Positions 1-12,067 of a stretch of DNA of 64,000 nucleotides are shown here, piece after piece; positions within the stretch are counted from its first letter, which is position 1; each line of letters begins with the position of its first letter. The position numbers and the translations under genes were made by a program. The notes beneath the pieces were generated by a model. The model saw only the letters and a list, made by a program, of their open reading frames with translations. It was not told the origin of the DNA and did no database searches. The stretch is from Siphonodentalium dalli (taxonomy: Eukaryota; Mollusca; Scaphopoda; Gadilida; Siphonodentaliidae), in contig CP136066.1 in the NCBI GenBank assembly GCA_032622095.1, positions 58,868,609 through 58,932,608 of the forward strand, in the 5' to 3' direction.

Positions 1-112
1 AATATTTGTTACCCCCAAAGCCAAAGAAATAGTAATATAGGACCCTCTGATCGGATTGTTGTTGTTGTTGGAATCTGTTGAGATGGGGACCCTCTGTTCG
101 GATTGAGTACCT
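1..112. mobile_element. TTAA-flanked MITE, family A, cut by window start
   Basis: Right end of a non-autonomous DNA transposon. It ends in TCGGATTGAGTACCT-type terminal sequence and is followed by TTAA (113-116). The same terminal repeat (AGGTACTCAATCCGA and its complement) bounds the complete copies at 34901-35325 and 19452-19894. The TTAA duplication suggests piggyBac-type mobilisation (inference). No transposase is present. Confidence 0.7.
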
Positions 113-1020
113 TTAACATAATAAGTTGGAATATACTAAATAGTAATTGCTGGAAAGAACCAGGCTGATATGATTTCTATATCATATTATTCTGATTTAT
201 TTACTTATTTATTTTGTAGGAGGGGGGGGGGGGGTGGTCCCAAAATAAATTGCTCAGCGGGTGGGGATGGTGGTCAAGTAGCGCCCTCTGTGTCTGCAAA
301 TTTTGTCACGAACCCCCTGTTTTCCTGGATAATACTTGGTTAACAAATTTTGTGCTCGTGTGATTTTTCAGCTGTTCCCATCGCCGAAGCATTGAGACAC
401 TATCTTGATGACTAAAACGCGTTATCGATAAATGGTTCGTGGGAAGAAATTATGGCTAAATTTAAACATTAAATAATGATCACGCAAACAACAAAACAAG
501 TGATGGTTGTGCACCTACGTGATCCAAATAATGAAGCGGGGTACCGCTATCATCTGTTATCTGTTTATGCCATTTTAAAGGTTGTTTTGCTACTAATCAG
601 CCAACCGCTCAATGATTTTGAATATAATTTAAACTATTAATTTCAAACAACCTTGGCACGATTCGACACCAGATGAGGCAGAATATCTAAGTCAGCATTG
701 TGTGTCACGCGTCGCCAGGTAAAAAGCTTGATTTGCCCCGAAGGTCATTGGATCATACAATATTGTCTATCGGCACTCTTCGGTAATTACGTTAACATCA
801 AATTCAGTTCGTTTTGTTTCAACATCTATTTTGCATATTTAACAATGCTTGGGTGAATATGGTGATCTGTTTTGTTCGGTAAACGTTAATTAAGCGCAGT
901 TTAATTGCTATGTATAATGTCTGTTCGACCTATTTTGATTTTAAGTAAGCTTAAAGACCCACATAAACTTCAAGACGGTTAATTCTAACTAACTTGTCAA
1001 TCCACGTACTATCTAGTACA

Positions 1021-1512
1021 GGTTTCCTTCGACGTAAACCAGCTGGTGAAATTGGTTGGGATAATGCTGTTTTATGTCGAAGTCCCGTGTATATATGTCT
1101 TTATATATCTGGGTTTAGCGTTGTTGACCTGCTCACCTAAAAACCCCTAAATAACAGTAATACTGTAAAACACATATTCTATGATATTGTTCACGTAAAT
1201 AGGAACTCATTTGACCCCGCGAAGTGACATTGTGAATTAAATATAAACAGATCGAGGTTATTCGTAATTACGCGGTATATTCTATGCGCAATTTAAAATG
1301 AAAGTTAGATTATAATATAGCATTGTGACCGTAAGATGTCACTCTTTCCGATCCATATAGAATCATGTATTCATTTGATTAAAACTGACAAACATTTCCA
1401 CCACAATTAACTGGGCGTGAAGTCTGCTATAGAAAATATGTAGACGGGACTTCGACGTAAACCAGCATTATCCCTAACGATTCCATTAGCTGGTTCACGT
1501 CGAAGGAACCTT
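1021..1512. repeat. Foldback (long inverted repeat) element
   Basis: The left arm near 1021-1095 (TTCCTTCGACGTAAACCAGC) returns inverted near 1440-1512, where GCTGGTT and ACGTCGAAGGAA are seen. The arms are imperfect, about 70 bp, around a spacer of about 350 bp with no open frame. It resembles a MITE or foldback element; the family is unknown. Confidence 0.55.
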
Positions 1513-1940
1513 GGACTGCGTAATACTATAAAACAATTGGTTGTCACACATTTAACCATTAATGTTATTTCCCGATGATCTAAATTTCTTTATTACGTTC
1601 AGCGACATAAATGACCGCAGCATCGAGTGATATGACCACGCCTACATACAGCGTGCCTAAATACACATGAAAAATATTCGTTACTCTCAACGATTAATAA
1701 TGGAATTTCGGTGTTGCATCATAATTCCTTCAGGTAGGACTGTCATGCCAATAACCGTACTGCTAACCTCCAGTGTATAATTACCTAGGGAAATCAACGT
1801 GACTCGTGCTAATATTTCAAAGAAATGAAATTGAAAATAACAACTGCTCAGTCGACATATAGCAGGAACACGTGCTTTAACACCTACCTTCTACTTACGG
1901 TCACCGTGGTTCTTATGAGGAGTGACGAATTAAATTATAA

Positions 1941-2077
1941 GAAACAACTCTTGTTTCGATTAAGGTTATGAGTTATAACCGAAAAGTTTGAAAACAAATT
2001 TACCATAACAATAGGTTATAGAATTTGTCTTCAACATTTGGGATATAACTCCTAACCTCGAAACAAGAATTATTTCT
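1941..2077. repeat. Imperfect inverted repeat
   Basis: About 35 bp beginning GAAACAACTCTTGTTTCG is repeated in inverse form at 2044-2077. Probably a small MITE or decayed hairpin. Confidence 0.45.
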
Positions 2078-2887
2078 CAATAACTATTTCTTTATTATTC
2101 AGTAAGATCTGTTGAAATTCGACAAACATGTGAACACAGTAGTTACCGAGACAAACCAGATTTTCGGAGTCATCATGATAAAGTTTAAGTAGCTCAATTT
2201 CAAAATACAACGCATAATGCTTCTCAGAACAATGGTCAGACCGACAATAGAATAATGTCTACTTGAGCGGCGCACAAATCGTATGAAGAGCAAAAGAATG
2301 TGTTCAACTGCGAGCTACCCCGTTTCATTTCGCTGGAAAATATCCTTATCAAGAACACTTTATTCTGAACTTAACGATACCGATGTATTTATTGCTGTCA
2401 AAATAGTCACGCCGTTAAAACCACCATGAAAAAAAATTAAAGTATAGACATATTTTGTTCTTTTACCAATCATAAATATCTCATAAATAACATGTTATTG
2501 TCAATATTGTACGCAGTGTTTTAAAAAAAACAAAGGCCATATTATGTTACTGTACAGTATGTAAAGATAAGCAAAACACTCAACACCGGGGAGATCCAAC
2601 CAAGAGAACTTTGGTTAAAACTGTACCATGTTATTTACAACATACCGTTATAACGCTCACTTATTCTCGCCACTCAAAATTTCGGTGTTGAATGGGTCAC
2701 CGTGAATCAATCTCCAAAAAAACAAAATTAAATATGTATCACCACGGTGTTTGCTTATCGCACATTCTTTATGTGCTTTATATAAACAAACGCTCGGTTC
2801 GCACAAGTGTGTTTTGTGGATAATATTGTATTCAAACTATCATTATACTTTGCTCTCAGTACATTATTGAGGAAAGTTTCATAATTT

Positions 2888-3140
2888 GACAGGGGGGGGG
2901 GGAGTCTGCAACACTAGGCGGGGGTGGGTGGGTGGTTCAGCAGCCCGGCTAACACATGTTTTCCTGTCTCAGCAGGGGGGGGGGGGTCAGGAAAAAAATT
3001 ACGGATACAAGGTGGAAATTTTGTGTTTTTCAGTTTTGGGGACCCACCACCCCGGGAGCGTAAGTTTTTTCCACCCAGGCCTGGGACACCCACCCGGGAC
3101 CGTAAGTTTTTTTCACCCAGGTCTGTGACACCCACCCCCA
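2888..3140. repeat. G-run-bounded dispersed repeat
   Basis: Two G homopolymers (near 2892-2902 and 2977-2988) are followed by TCAGGAAAAAAATTAC, the motif that starts other G-run repeats in this window. Inside, a pyrimidine-rich phrase (GTAAGTTTTTTCCACCCAGG and variants) occurs twice. No coding potential. Confidence 0.5.
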
Positions 3141-3459
3141 AAATTGATGAAAATCATGTAAATTGTACTAAATAATGTGTTGTTGGCAGGGTAAGGGTCT
3201 CTCATTGTGTCTGCACCAGAACTGAGAGAACTCTGATCAAGTACACCCACAAAAAATAAACAAACAAAGCACATGGCTGAAAAATATGCCAACAAAACCT
3301 TTAAAAACACAAATATTTATGGCTATACAGTAAAGGTAAAATACCCACTTTAACAGGATAGTTGTGTCCCTTATCAGCAATAGGTTAAAATGTGTGCATG
3401 TGTAAAGTAAAAACACCATCAATTTGATTAAATGAGCACAGTTCCAATCCTCTCCCAGT

Positions 3460-4115
3460 ACGTGGCGGATCCAGGAAATTTGAAAAGGGGGAGCTATGTA
3501 TTATTATATATATGATGCATAGCATCACCCGAGCCGCGAAGCAGTGAGTGGGAAAGAGCAGGAGAGGTGGTCTAACCCCCTTCTCGTAAGTGGGGGTCCG
3601 GGGAAATTTTTCGTATACTACATTCAAAATGACGTGTTTTCCTGTGTTCTGGACCCAGTAATATATTGCTTTATATTTATATTACGATGATACTGCCGCC
3701 AGTGCGTTTTATAGTCCGGGCGTTGATCGGACTACATTGTATAACCTATAGAGTGCACTGTAGAGTGTAGACGACTCATGTTTATCATTCATTCATTCTT
3801 TACATATAGATGGAAATGTCTAAATTTTGACTCCACTTTCAGAATTGCTATATTTCTTTTTGATATACATGTATCACCTCGCAAAAAAATCCTTGCTCTG
3901 GCGAAAATAGGGGGGGGCGCCCCCTTGGATCTATTTGTCTCCATGTGGGAAATCACTGATGAGCAATGAGGAGCTCCCCTTAAAATCATTCTAGGCGAGT
4001 GGCGGGTAGCTCTCATAAAAAAAGGCCGAAGGCCTGAGGGGGAAGTATGGGAGGGGGTCAGGAGGTCTCCCCCGGAAAATTTTGAATATTAGATGCTCTG
4101 AGATTGAATCTGGAG
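3460..4115. repeat. Decayed dispersed repeat region
   Basis: It contains GGCGGATCCAGGAAATTT near 3464 and two related C/G-rich boundary phrases (GTCCGGGGAAATTTTT near 3596, CCCCCGGAAAATTTTG near 4069). These look like ends of one or two non-autonomous elements. I cannot assign a family. Confidence 0.35.
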
Positions 4116-4119
4116 CCTT

Positions 4120-5420
4120 TTAATAATGATCGAATCAGTGAACAACACGTTATTATGTGACTTAAGTCACTGTAGTCATTTATCGACATCGACCATGTAC
4201 TTCGACCACGTGGTCACTTTACTTTATTTATCGTTTATTACGTGCGCTCGCGCAACAGTATGGCGATCAGACAGATTCGTTCGTAGCTTGGTGTCACACT
4301 CCATGACGTCACCAAAAACGACGTAAAACCTCGTGGCGTTCTGACATTTTTACGGTGCCGCGTTTTTGCTATGTTTATTTTATGTGTTGTTTTCGATTAT
4401 TTGTTTATCGCCGATATCGCCATTTGTCAGGATTCCCTGTTTCTATATTTAAAACTGGCATGCTCGTAGTTGGCCTCGATTTCGATTTTTTCTCCCAGGT
4501 CAAAATTCGTCAGAGTTATGACAAAAATAGATCGACCTACATTTTCTCCATCAGAAATCTACATCAAAGAGTCTATAGACTCCCTCGGGACCTACATAGA
4601 CTCCTTCATTTGGGTATTTTCACTTATAATTGGGAAGTTTTATCATTTTTGGTTCGTACGAAGACCTCTTTTTATCGTGCGGGAAAAGAGAGACATTCAA
4701 AACGCGATTTCGTAATTCGACGCAATAGGCTGAATAGCCTAATCTTCAGCAGAGTTCCGGGTCAAATACGACGAATGACGTAACACAAAACAAAACGCAT
4801 TTGTTAACACAAACACCGTTTGAAGAGCTTATTATTACATAAAATGATCGTTATTGATTAATTATTGATTAATTATTGATATTTATTGTTGCATATTGGC
4901 TGCTATCAATATTTACAAAAATAGTACTAATTATTTCTTATAATTGCTCCTTTGGTCAACTTTGACTATCGGAAAATGAAAATGAAAATATGCCGCTGAA
5001 AAAAATGTAATCGATATTAAAGTCTCATCCTTTCGGCAACATGGAATTGGTTTTAATTACTTAAATGATTAATATAGTAATTTGCCTTTTATCTGTGATG
5101 AAATGAGAAATGGTAATTGTCTTTTTTTGCTAACATTAAATTAAATTAAATAAATTAAGTAAAATACAGTGAAATTATTTGTTAAATTATTGTTTATTAC
5201 ATTTTTGCTCACGTTGGCATCTCTCTGAGTGCATTCTAGTTCAATATCTTGACTGATATCATTAATATAAACAAATGAGGCCAACGGTTTTTCGGCTTTT
5301 TGACAGTAAATCAATCTAATTAATGGGTCATACATTTTGAATTAATTCCTCGATCTATTTTAGTAAATAGCGCATATAATAAAAAGAAAACATTCGTGTT
5401 TTTAGTGAATATCCGAATTA
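4120..5420. other. Intergenic, nothing recognised
   Basis: AT-rich sequence. A 142-codon open frame (4355-4783, + strand) exists, but it has no domain, no signal peptide I recognise and no convincing exon boundaries. A short direct repeat of TTATTGATTAAT lies near 4850-4880. Confidence 0.5.
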
Positions 5421-5425
5421 CCGAT

Positions 5426-5501
5426 CACTGTGAGATACTGGAATCATCACTCGTGGTCATGGCCTAAAGGCCACTCGGGATGATTCCAGTATCTCACTGT
5501 G
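5426..5501. repeat. Near-perfect palindrome (hairpin MITE core)
   Basis: CACTGTGAGATACTGGAATC is mirrored by GATTCCAGTATCTCACTGTG around a centre GGCCTAAAGGCC. Weaker pairing (GAATATCCG with CGGTATTC) extends it to about 5408-5528. It looks like a hairpin-type non-autonomous element. Confidence 0.7.
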
Positions 5502-5639
5502 ACATCTCATGAGATACTTCCGGTATTCACTCAAAAAACGCAGGTAACCTTAGCGTCTAAGGTAACCTCTGTATAATAAGTTTAAAAAGTCATAATAAAC
5601 TATGAGAAAAGATGAGAATGAATTTTTTTTCATTGCAAT

Positions 5640-5905
5640 TTTTTTCCTGGACCAAAACCGGACCCACCCCATGGTTTCAACTGTTAAAGGGGGAAATTAT
5701 GGACAAAACATTTAAATATAGAGCTATATTTGTATAGGGCTATATCATGCACTACTATATGAATCTGATTGTTTCAAGTCATTTTGAAGCTGTAATTTGT
5801 CTTAGAAATGATTTTGGAAAAAAATTGCATGACATCAGAAAAAATCTGCATTCCGGGCTGGGAGACACCCACCCACCCGGTCCTTGTATCCTGTAATTTT
5901 TTTCC
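5640..5905. repeat. G/C-run-bounded dispersed repeat
   Basis: Bounded by TTTTTTTCCTGGACC on the left and by TTTTTTTCCGACC followed by a C-run and TGGTC on the right. The same right-end phrase ends the larger copies at 39309, 53148 and 58202. Non-coding. Confidence 0.45.
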
Positions 5906-6329
5906 GACCCCCCCCCTGGTCTCAGTAAATTTGTTCCTGCAGTCATTTTTCTTCAAAATAATGTAACAAAAGGTTTTAAGAATGCTTCTATTATGTAATA
6001 GGTATGAACTAAACTCTTGGTAGGGGGTTTGAGTTCACCATCAGTTAATAATGAGGGATGACACCAATGGGTAATAAAAAGGGTCAGCTTGCTAAAGTTT
6101 TCATCAAGGATCTATCAATGCACATTGACATGGAATGGCTCAGGTTTAAATAGTTCTATTAAAAATCATTTAATCAACCTGATATAAATGTAAACATAAC
6201 ACAATAATAGATTCTTCAAATAAATGTAAACTCAACAAATAAAAATAGACTATTTAAAAAACCATAACAAAATAAAACATAAAGGTGTTAAAACAAACTT
6301 TAACCGATTTCAACGTTATTCAGTACATG

Positions 6330-6790
6330 GGTCTCGATCACCTCTAGATGGGAGCTGTCAAATTTGAACGATTTTCGACGAAAAACATGGCCACTGGTAG
6401 CGATCTTGGATTTTACTCTTTGCATCACTAAATCCTTTAGCATACCCTACAGACCTTATCCCTCATCCAATCATCACCAATCTTCATATGAATCCTCAGT
6501 GTGATCTCTTGATGGGTGCCTACCATTTTTTCCCCGAATTCTGTAAAAAAAACATGGCTGCCAGCGGCCATCTTGGATTTTACTCTTTATATGACTAAAT
6601 CCTTTAGCACATCTTACAGGTCACATTTATCATCCAATCGTCACCAAACTTCATATGGATCTTCGGGGGGACCTCAAGATGGGAGCCTCTCTTTTCCCTT
6701 GAAATATGTTCAAAATAAACATGGCCACCAGCAGCCATCTTGGATTTCAAATGTGAATCCATCAGCATAACCTACAGCCCACATTTATTG
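6330..6790 (+). repeat. Three tandem units of about 166 bp
   Basis: The phrase ACATGGCC or ACATGGCT, then CAGC, then ATCTTGGATTTTACTCTTT recurs at about 6386, 6552 and 6718. A related block lies at 26840-27290. Dispersed repeat with an internal tandem structure; no coding sequence. Confidence 0.65.
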
Positions 6791-6907
6791 TAGAATTGCT
6801 TTGAAACTTTACAGCCTTATTGGTAAATCAAAAGTAGGAATGCTTCTATAATCATGATTCAGAACATAGATTGGATAAGATCAGACAACTAAGTAAAATA
6901 GTTATTT

Positions 6908-7050
6908 GAAGCAGTTTGAAGGGGGTGGGTCCCTATCGCAGGATTGGAAAAAAATAATAATTAGGGGGTGGTTGGTACCCAGAGGGCGGAAAAAATAAAA
7001 AAGCGTCTAGTGTCTGGAATTTTTTTCCTGACCACCCCCTGAATTTGATA
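6908..7050. repeat. Short G-rich or C-rich ended repeat
   Basis: Starts GAAGGGGGTGGGTCC and ends TTTTTTTCCTGACCACCCCC, the same kind of inverted purine and pyrimidine ends as the other G-run repeats. Non-coding. Confidence 0.4.
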
Positions 7051-7557
7051 GCTTTTATTTCTAAATTATAGCCCATGGCCATCCGTGGCTTTAAATTCTA
7101 ATTCTCATAATTTGAGTTAATTATCGGTCTGTATCCATTAATGTCGCCCAAGAACTGGATAATGTGGGGGGGGGGGGAGTCTTGTTGAATATAAAAAAAT
7201 AACGAATAGTCATTGGACACATTTCGCATTATGATCTACTACTGATAATAATTACCAATAGGGTACTACGTCACTAGAATTTGTATTATTTCTATCAGTT
7301 GTCGTTTTTGCCATATCCGTAGTTACGATTACGGTTTGGAGAAGCCAGACATTGGACACGCGAGCTTTGCATTAAATCATCGAGTCAACCACTGACTATG
7401 ATAACAACATAATTAAGAACTAAATAATCACGGCAAACATAGCAATACCACCTTACTGCGAATGGCAAGAAGTTTGAACGGCACTATTTTCTCATAATGG
7501 ACTCGTAGTCGTCCATTCTGCGAGCAGATTGTTGGGCCGTCCGAAAAAAGTACGACT

Positions 7558-9040
7558 ACCATTAGCTCTTCGTAATTCTTATCAGTAGTAGTACATCATG
7601 CGACTAATACTGGCTATTCAAAATTATGGTCATTGGTAGTTCATAATGCGACTACTATTTGCTATTCGCAATGATGGTCATTGGTAGTTCATAATGCGAC
7701 TACTATTTGCTATTCATAATTATGGTCATTGGTAGTTCATAATGCGACTACTATTTGCTATTCATAATTATGATCATTGGTAGTTCATAATACGACTACT
7801 ATTGGCTATTCGTAATTATGGTCATTGGTAGTTCATAATGCGACTACTATTTGCTATTCATAATAATGATCATTGGTAGTTCATAATGCGACTACTATTT
7901 GCTATTCATAATTATGGTCATTGGTAGTTCATAATACGACTACTATTGGCTATTCGTAATTATGGTCATTGGTAGTTCATAATGCGACTACTATTTGCTA
8001 TTCATAATTATGATCATTGGTATTTCATAATACGACCACTATTGGCTATTCGTAATTATGGTCATTGGTAGTTCATAATGCGACTACTATTTGCTATTCA
8101 TAATTATGGTCATTGGTAGTTCATAATGCGACTACTATTTGCTATTCATAATTATGGTCATTGGTAGTTCATAATGCGACTACTATTTGCTATTCATAAT
8201 TATGGTCATTGGTAGTTCATAATGCGACTACTATTTGCTATTCATAATTATGGTCATTGGTAGTTCATATATAATGCAACTACTATTTGCTATTCATAAT
8301 TATGGTCATTGGTAGTTCACAATGCGACTACTATTTGCTATTCATAAGTATGGTCATTGGTAGTTCATAATGCGACTACTATTTGCTATTCATAATTATG
8401 TATGGTCATTGGTAGTTCACAATGCGACTACTATTGGTTATTCGTAATTGTGAGCAGTAGTAGTTCATTATGCGACCACTATTGGCTATTCGCAATTCTT
8501 ATCAGTAGCTGTTCATTATGCGACTATTGTTGGTTATTCGTACTTCTTATCAGTAGTAGTTCATTATGCGACTACTATTGGCAATACGTTATTATGATCA
8601 GTAGTAGTTCATTATGTGACTGATGTTAGCTATTAGTAATTCTTATCAGTAATAGATCATTATGCGACTAATATTGTCTATTCGTAAATCTGATCATTAG
8701 TAGTTCATTATGCGACACTATTGGCTAGTCAAAATTCATATCAGTAGTAGTTCACTGTGCGACTAATATTGGCTATTCGTAATTCTTATGAGAAGTAGTC
8801 CTTTGTGCAACTACTATTAGCTATTCGTAATTCTTATCAGTACTAGTTCACTATGCGACTACTATTGGCAATTCGTTATTCTGATCAGTTGTAGTTCATT
8901 ATGCGACAACTATTGGCTATTCGTAAATTTGATCAATAGTAGTTCACTAAGCGACTAATATTGGCTATTCGTAATTCATATCAGTAGTAGTTCATTATAT
9001 GACTACTATTATCGATTCGGAATTCTGATCAGTAGTAGTA
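7558..9040 (+). repeat. 48-bp minisatellite, about 30 units
   Basis: A 48-bp unit containing TGGTCATTGGTAGTTCATAA and GCGACTACTATTTGCTATTC repeats head to tail. Units in 7610-8440 are nearly identical, with occasional 2-6 bp insertions such as ATAT near 8268. Units from about 8440 to 9040 are a diverged subfamily with TTCTTATCAGTAGTAGTTCA. The 73-codon frame at 8402-8623 is a product of the periodicity, not a gene. There are no spacers between units, so this is not CRISPR. Confidence 0.92.
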
Positions 9041-9204
9041 TATGTGTCCACTGCCAGAATGTACACAGTGTACTGTACCACTAACATAACACATGAAAAA
9101 AATGTACTAACTTTCTGAAATGTTGTTTGTAGCTGTGCACACTCTACATTACTATAGTGTTAGACTATATATGAGTATCCAATAGCCATCCATATGGATA
9201 TTTT

Positions 9205-9385
9205 AGTAAAAGTAATCAAAAAGTAATCAAAATATAATCATGATTACAGATACATTTGAAAGTAATCAATTACGATTAAGATTACTTGTAATAAAAACAT
9301 GTCATGTTTACTGATTACAGGTGATTACTCGAAATGTTGTAATCGATTACTTTGAATACGATTACTGATTACGATTACCCCAACC
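9205..9385. repeat. GATTAC/GTAATC-rich block
   Basis: The hexamer GATTAC and its complement GTAATC recur many times in both orientations (for example ATAATCATGATTACAG and TGTAATCGATTAC). This resembles the subterminal repeat block of some DNA transposons. No end sequences were identified. Confidence 0.45.
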
Positions 9386-9504
9386 CTGGTACAAAGGGAT
9401 TTAGGCAAACTTGTAATTTTGTCTGGTTCAAGGGGGTGGGTGCGGTAGGTAATTCCAAGGTCGACCAGATGAAGCTGATCTAGAAGAAATTAGATAAAGC
9501 GTCA

Positions 9505-9760
9505 TATTTTCCACTTCCGGCGGTTATTTTGATTATATCTCACATCGCACGCCTAAATACCTCATAAACTTCCTGACTAATTGCGAATTTAAAATTTAGC
9601 AGGTCAAATACTCAATTTTGGCGGGCATCTTGCATTCAAATGACCGATAACTCTAGAAAGCCACAATCACCAGATGGCAAACAACCGGCAAATTGATGGA
9701 CTGATATAGTTCTACAAAGATATTATAACCACCAAAATTATGCCAGCGGAGGGAGGGGGG
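9505..9760 (+). other. Upstream flank shared with 56930-57150
   Basis: About 250 bp including CACATCGCACGCCTAAATAC, CCTCATAAACTT, ATAACTCTAGAAAG and AACCGGCAAATTGA. It matches 56930-57150 in the same order and orientation, at perhaps 80% by eye. Both copies lie upstream of matching promoters, so this is best read as 5' flank of a duplicated locus rather than a promoter element itself. Confidence 0.65.
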
Positions 9761-10087
9761 GGGGGTCTACCATGAATAATTATTGTTTAAAGATATAGGC
9801 AGGTTATTGAGTTGTAAAAGATCTTATATAGAGCATAAAGTTGAGTCTTATTTTTATCAATAAGGTTGACTGTGCTGTGTCAGACGCTTACACTAAGCTT
9901 TCTGCAATGGCCCCCGGGAAAAATAACTGGTTTATACGCTTTAATATACGGTGACAAAGCCTTTTTCAAACAATAAAATTGCAGTTTGTGTAGACATAAA
10001 TCGGCCGTCTTGATCATCAAATTATCAGAGCATTACGCCTCAAACGCCTTCCCTGCACGCTTGCTGGGTTGATGACAAGTATTCGGC

Positions 10088-10124
10088 TATAAATCCCAGT
10101 AAACATCCCGTTATTCGTCATTTC
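10088..10124 (+). promoter_or_regulatory. Core promoter of the dermatopontin-like gene
   Basis: TATAAA at 10088-10093 is followed by an initiator-like TCATTTC at 10118-10124, with A at 10120, 32 bp after the first T of the TATA box. The same pair with identical 32-bp spacing recurs at 58513-58549 in paralogous sequence. Spacing and conservation support a real RNA polymerase II core promoter. There is no transcript evidence, and a transposon-borne promoter cannot be excluded. Confidence 0.6.
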
Positions 10125-10161
10125 TTCACCTCCTCTATAGTTGTGCGTTGATAGCAGTAAG
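10120..10161 (+). other. Predicted non-coding first exon
   Basis: Predicted 5' untranslated exon from the initiator A to AGCAGTAAG, followed by the donor GTACGT at 10162. The paralogous copy ends GCAGTAAG before GTAAGT at 58599. No ATG lies in it. It would splice to the acceptor at 16599 (ATTGTAG) just before the coding start. The exon is inferred from conserved promoter and donor only. Confidence 0.5.
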
Positions 10162-10176
10162 GTACGTGAGTTTATT

Positions 10177-10562
10177 TTATTTAATGTTTAATTTTTTTTT
10201 TATTGAAACTATACAATATATATACATATGCAATGCATTTGAGAAATAAATAATGAATATTTTGTGAATGAGATGGGGTCTGTGGTGGGGGGGGGGGGGG
10301 GGAGTCTGATATGAAAACTATATTATGTACTATAAATTTCAGTACTTTCTCACACTCACACTCACACACGCACACACACGAATACGTCTATTATTTTTAG
10401 AAGGATTTAAATTCATTGAAACAATGTAAATAGTACATCAAATATGAGCACAATTATAATTACATAAACACATAATTATGAAGTCAGTCGAGCGCATAAA
10501 TAAAGTTCCAATACGTAGTCGGCATTGACTAATTCTGTTTGAGGTTGGTTTAAAATGAGTAA
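10177..10562. mobile_element. 386-bp insertion with 11-bp target duplication
   Basis: The sequence is flanked by direct repeats GTGAGTTTATT at 10166-10176 and 10563-10573. The paralogous locus at 58603-58613 has a single GTGATTTTATT and no insertion. A T-rich tract begins the insert, as expected for a retroposon in reverse orientation (inference). It also holds a G-run (near 10287-10301) and a CA-rich tract. No coding sequence. It sits 4 bp inside the first intron. Confidence 0.65.
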
Positions 10563-10800
10563 GTGAGTTTATTAGGCCCTGTATAAGGCTGCGTAAATTT
10601 TAGTTCTCATATCGTTAGTTTCTGTAAAGATATATTGTATAGGAATGCATGCTGTCGTTCATATTCTGGCACCGTATATAATTATGATGACGTATGATTT
10701 GCTGCGCCTAAATGCCTGAACAAAATACCAGCGTGTGAACGCGCCATATGGCTCAGGATAACTCAGGAAAGGCGTATGTACGAGTTTCATCACGTAAGAT

Positions 10801-11023
10801 TCCCTGGCACTAAACCTACAAAATAAGTCTGTTAAAGAATATAAGATAAAATTATTAAAATTGTAAAAAATTGTAAAAAATAATAACAAATGATGAAAAA
10901 TTGTTAGGCCAATGCATTCTCTTATATATGCGAGGCGACCTATGGTCGACTCGCATATATAAGAGAATGCATTGGCACAGGGTATATGGGTTGATACAAA
11001 AATCGGACCTGGCACTCAAAGGG
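10801..11023. mobile_element. Palindrome-bearing MITE, family C, left end lost
   Basis: The right part matches the complete copy at 21259-21516 and ends CTGGCACTCAAAGGG before TTAA (11024-11027). The left terminal repeat is reduced to CTGGCACTAAACC. It contains a complete 69-bp palindrome at 10908-10976. Confidence 0.7.
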
Positions 11024-11110
11024 TTAAACACGTATTAGTTATAATCGTGTGTTTCATTGTGGTCTGGGTCGCAACAAACTGGTACAGGAACTATATATAA
11101 TAAACACCAC

Positions 11111-11253
11111 AGTTAACTGTTCTGAGTAGCGTAAGGTTTTCTCCTCTCGTGAGAAGCGCGAGGAGTATTATCACTCGCGCTAGCGCCTCCTAAAAATAAT
11201 CCTCCACATCTCATTCGAGGAGAAAATCCGTACGCTATTCAGAGCAGTTAACT
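11111..11253. repeat. Imperfect palindrome of about 143 bp
   Basis: AGTTAACTGTTCTGAGTAGC is mirrored by GCTATTCAGAGCAGTTAACT; the inner arms pair TTTTCTCCTC with GAGGAGAAAA. Hairpin-type element with a GC-rich centre (CTCGCGCTAGCGC). Non-coding. Confidence 0.65.
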
Positions 11254-11276
11254 ATTGTCTAGTTAATGTCCCCCGA

Positions 11277-11690
11277 ATTTTTATTAGCAGTTTTGTATTG
11301 GCTATGTGGATGGGGCAATGACACACCGGGCCGACCATGGTTCGGTCCGGTGTGCGAAATTTTTTATTAGCAGTTTTGTATTGGCCATGTGGATGGGGCA
11401 ATGACACACCGGGCCGACCATGGTTCGGTCCGGTGTGCGAAAATTTTGAAATCTGAACAAGAAAATCTCAAAATCCTAACATCTAGACTAGCCTCAAGCC
11501 TTCCTACTGTTGGAAATTTCAAACCCTACACCCCCACTTAGGTTGGAAAATTTCCAACTGATGGACAATTCCAATGACAATGTTGACCAATTGTATGACA
11601 ATATTGTTTTCTTAAATTAACTAGAAGTTTTTGACTGGCCACGGGGGAGGGACCAGGACACAAGCTTTCCAAGTGTTGGGTGGGGGGGGG
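11277..11690 (+). repeat. Dispersed repeat with an 83-bp direct duplication
   Basis: A unit with TTATTAGCAGTTTTGTATTG and CACCGGGCCGACCATGG occurs twice, 83 bp apart (11281 and 11364). The following sequence to about 11690 (GAACAAGAAAATC, then ACTAGAAGTTTTTGACTGGC) matches 63705-64000, where the 83-bp unit is single. A G-run ends this copy near 11682-11693. Confidence 0.7.
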
Positions 11691-12067
11691 GGGGCTATAG
11701 ATAAATGAGTGGTGTCGGTCGTCCGTTCGTTCGTCCGTTCAAAACTTTTGTTGTCCGGTTGATAACTTGAATATTATTTGACATAATTTCCTGAATTTTT
11801 TTTGATGTGTCTTTCGTATCAGAATGTCCAGATCATGTTCGAATTTGGGACCGGTTCAACTATTTTTGCTGAGTTATGCCCCATTTCGACTTAGTATTTG
11901 TACTTTAATACTATTGTGTTGTCCGGATGATAATTTTAATAGTATTTGCCAGAATTTCATGAGACATTTTTCAACTGTGGTCCCGCGACTCCGCGGTTAA
12001 TCGAATTTGCTCAAGTAATTTTGCCATTAACCCGTCACTTTTTTTGCCACGGTATAGTCATCTATAA

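Larger units (their letters stand above)
117..2880. other. Intergenic, no gene seen
   Basis: No supported coding exon. It contains a G-run near 222-234 and two inverted repeats, 1021-1512 and 1941-2077. The 64-codon frame on the minus strand at 2099-2293 has no recognisable domain and is probably chance. Confidence 0.6.

Noticed and set aside
4355-4783. 142-codon open frame
   Set aside because: No recognisable domain, no paralog in the window and no convincing exon signals.
7558-9040. CRISPR array
   Set aside because: Units are contiguous with no unique spacers, and the genome is eukaryotic.
10088-10161. Promoter block as part of an LTR retrotransposon
   Set aside because: No paired LTR, primer-binding site or polypurine tract was seen near either copy; kept as a refutation test rather than the preferred reading.
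10908-10976. 69-bp palindromes as terminators or regulatory RNA genes
   Set aside because: They lie within MITEs bounded by inverted ends and target duplications; no independent transcription signal was seen.
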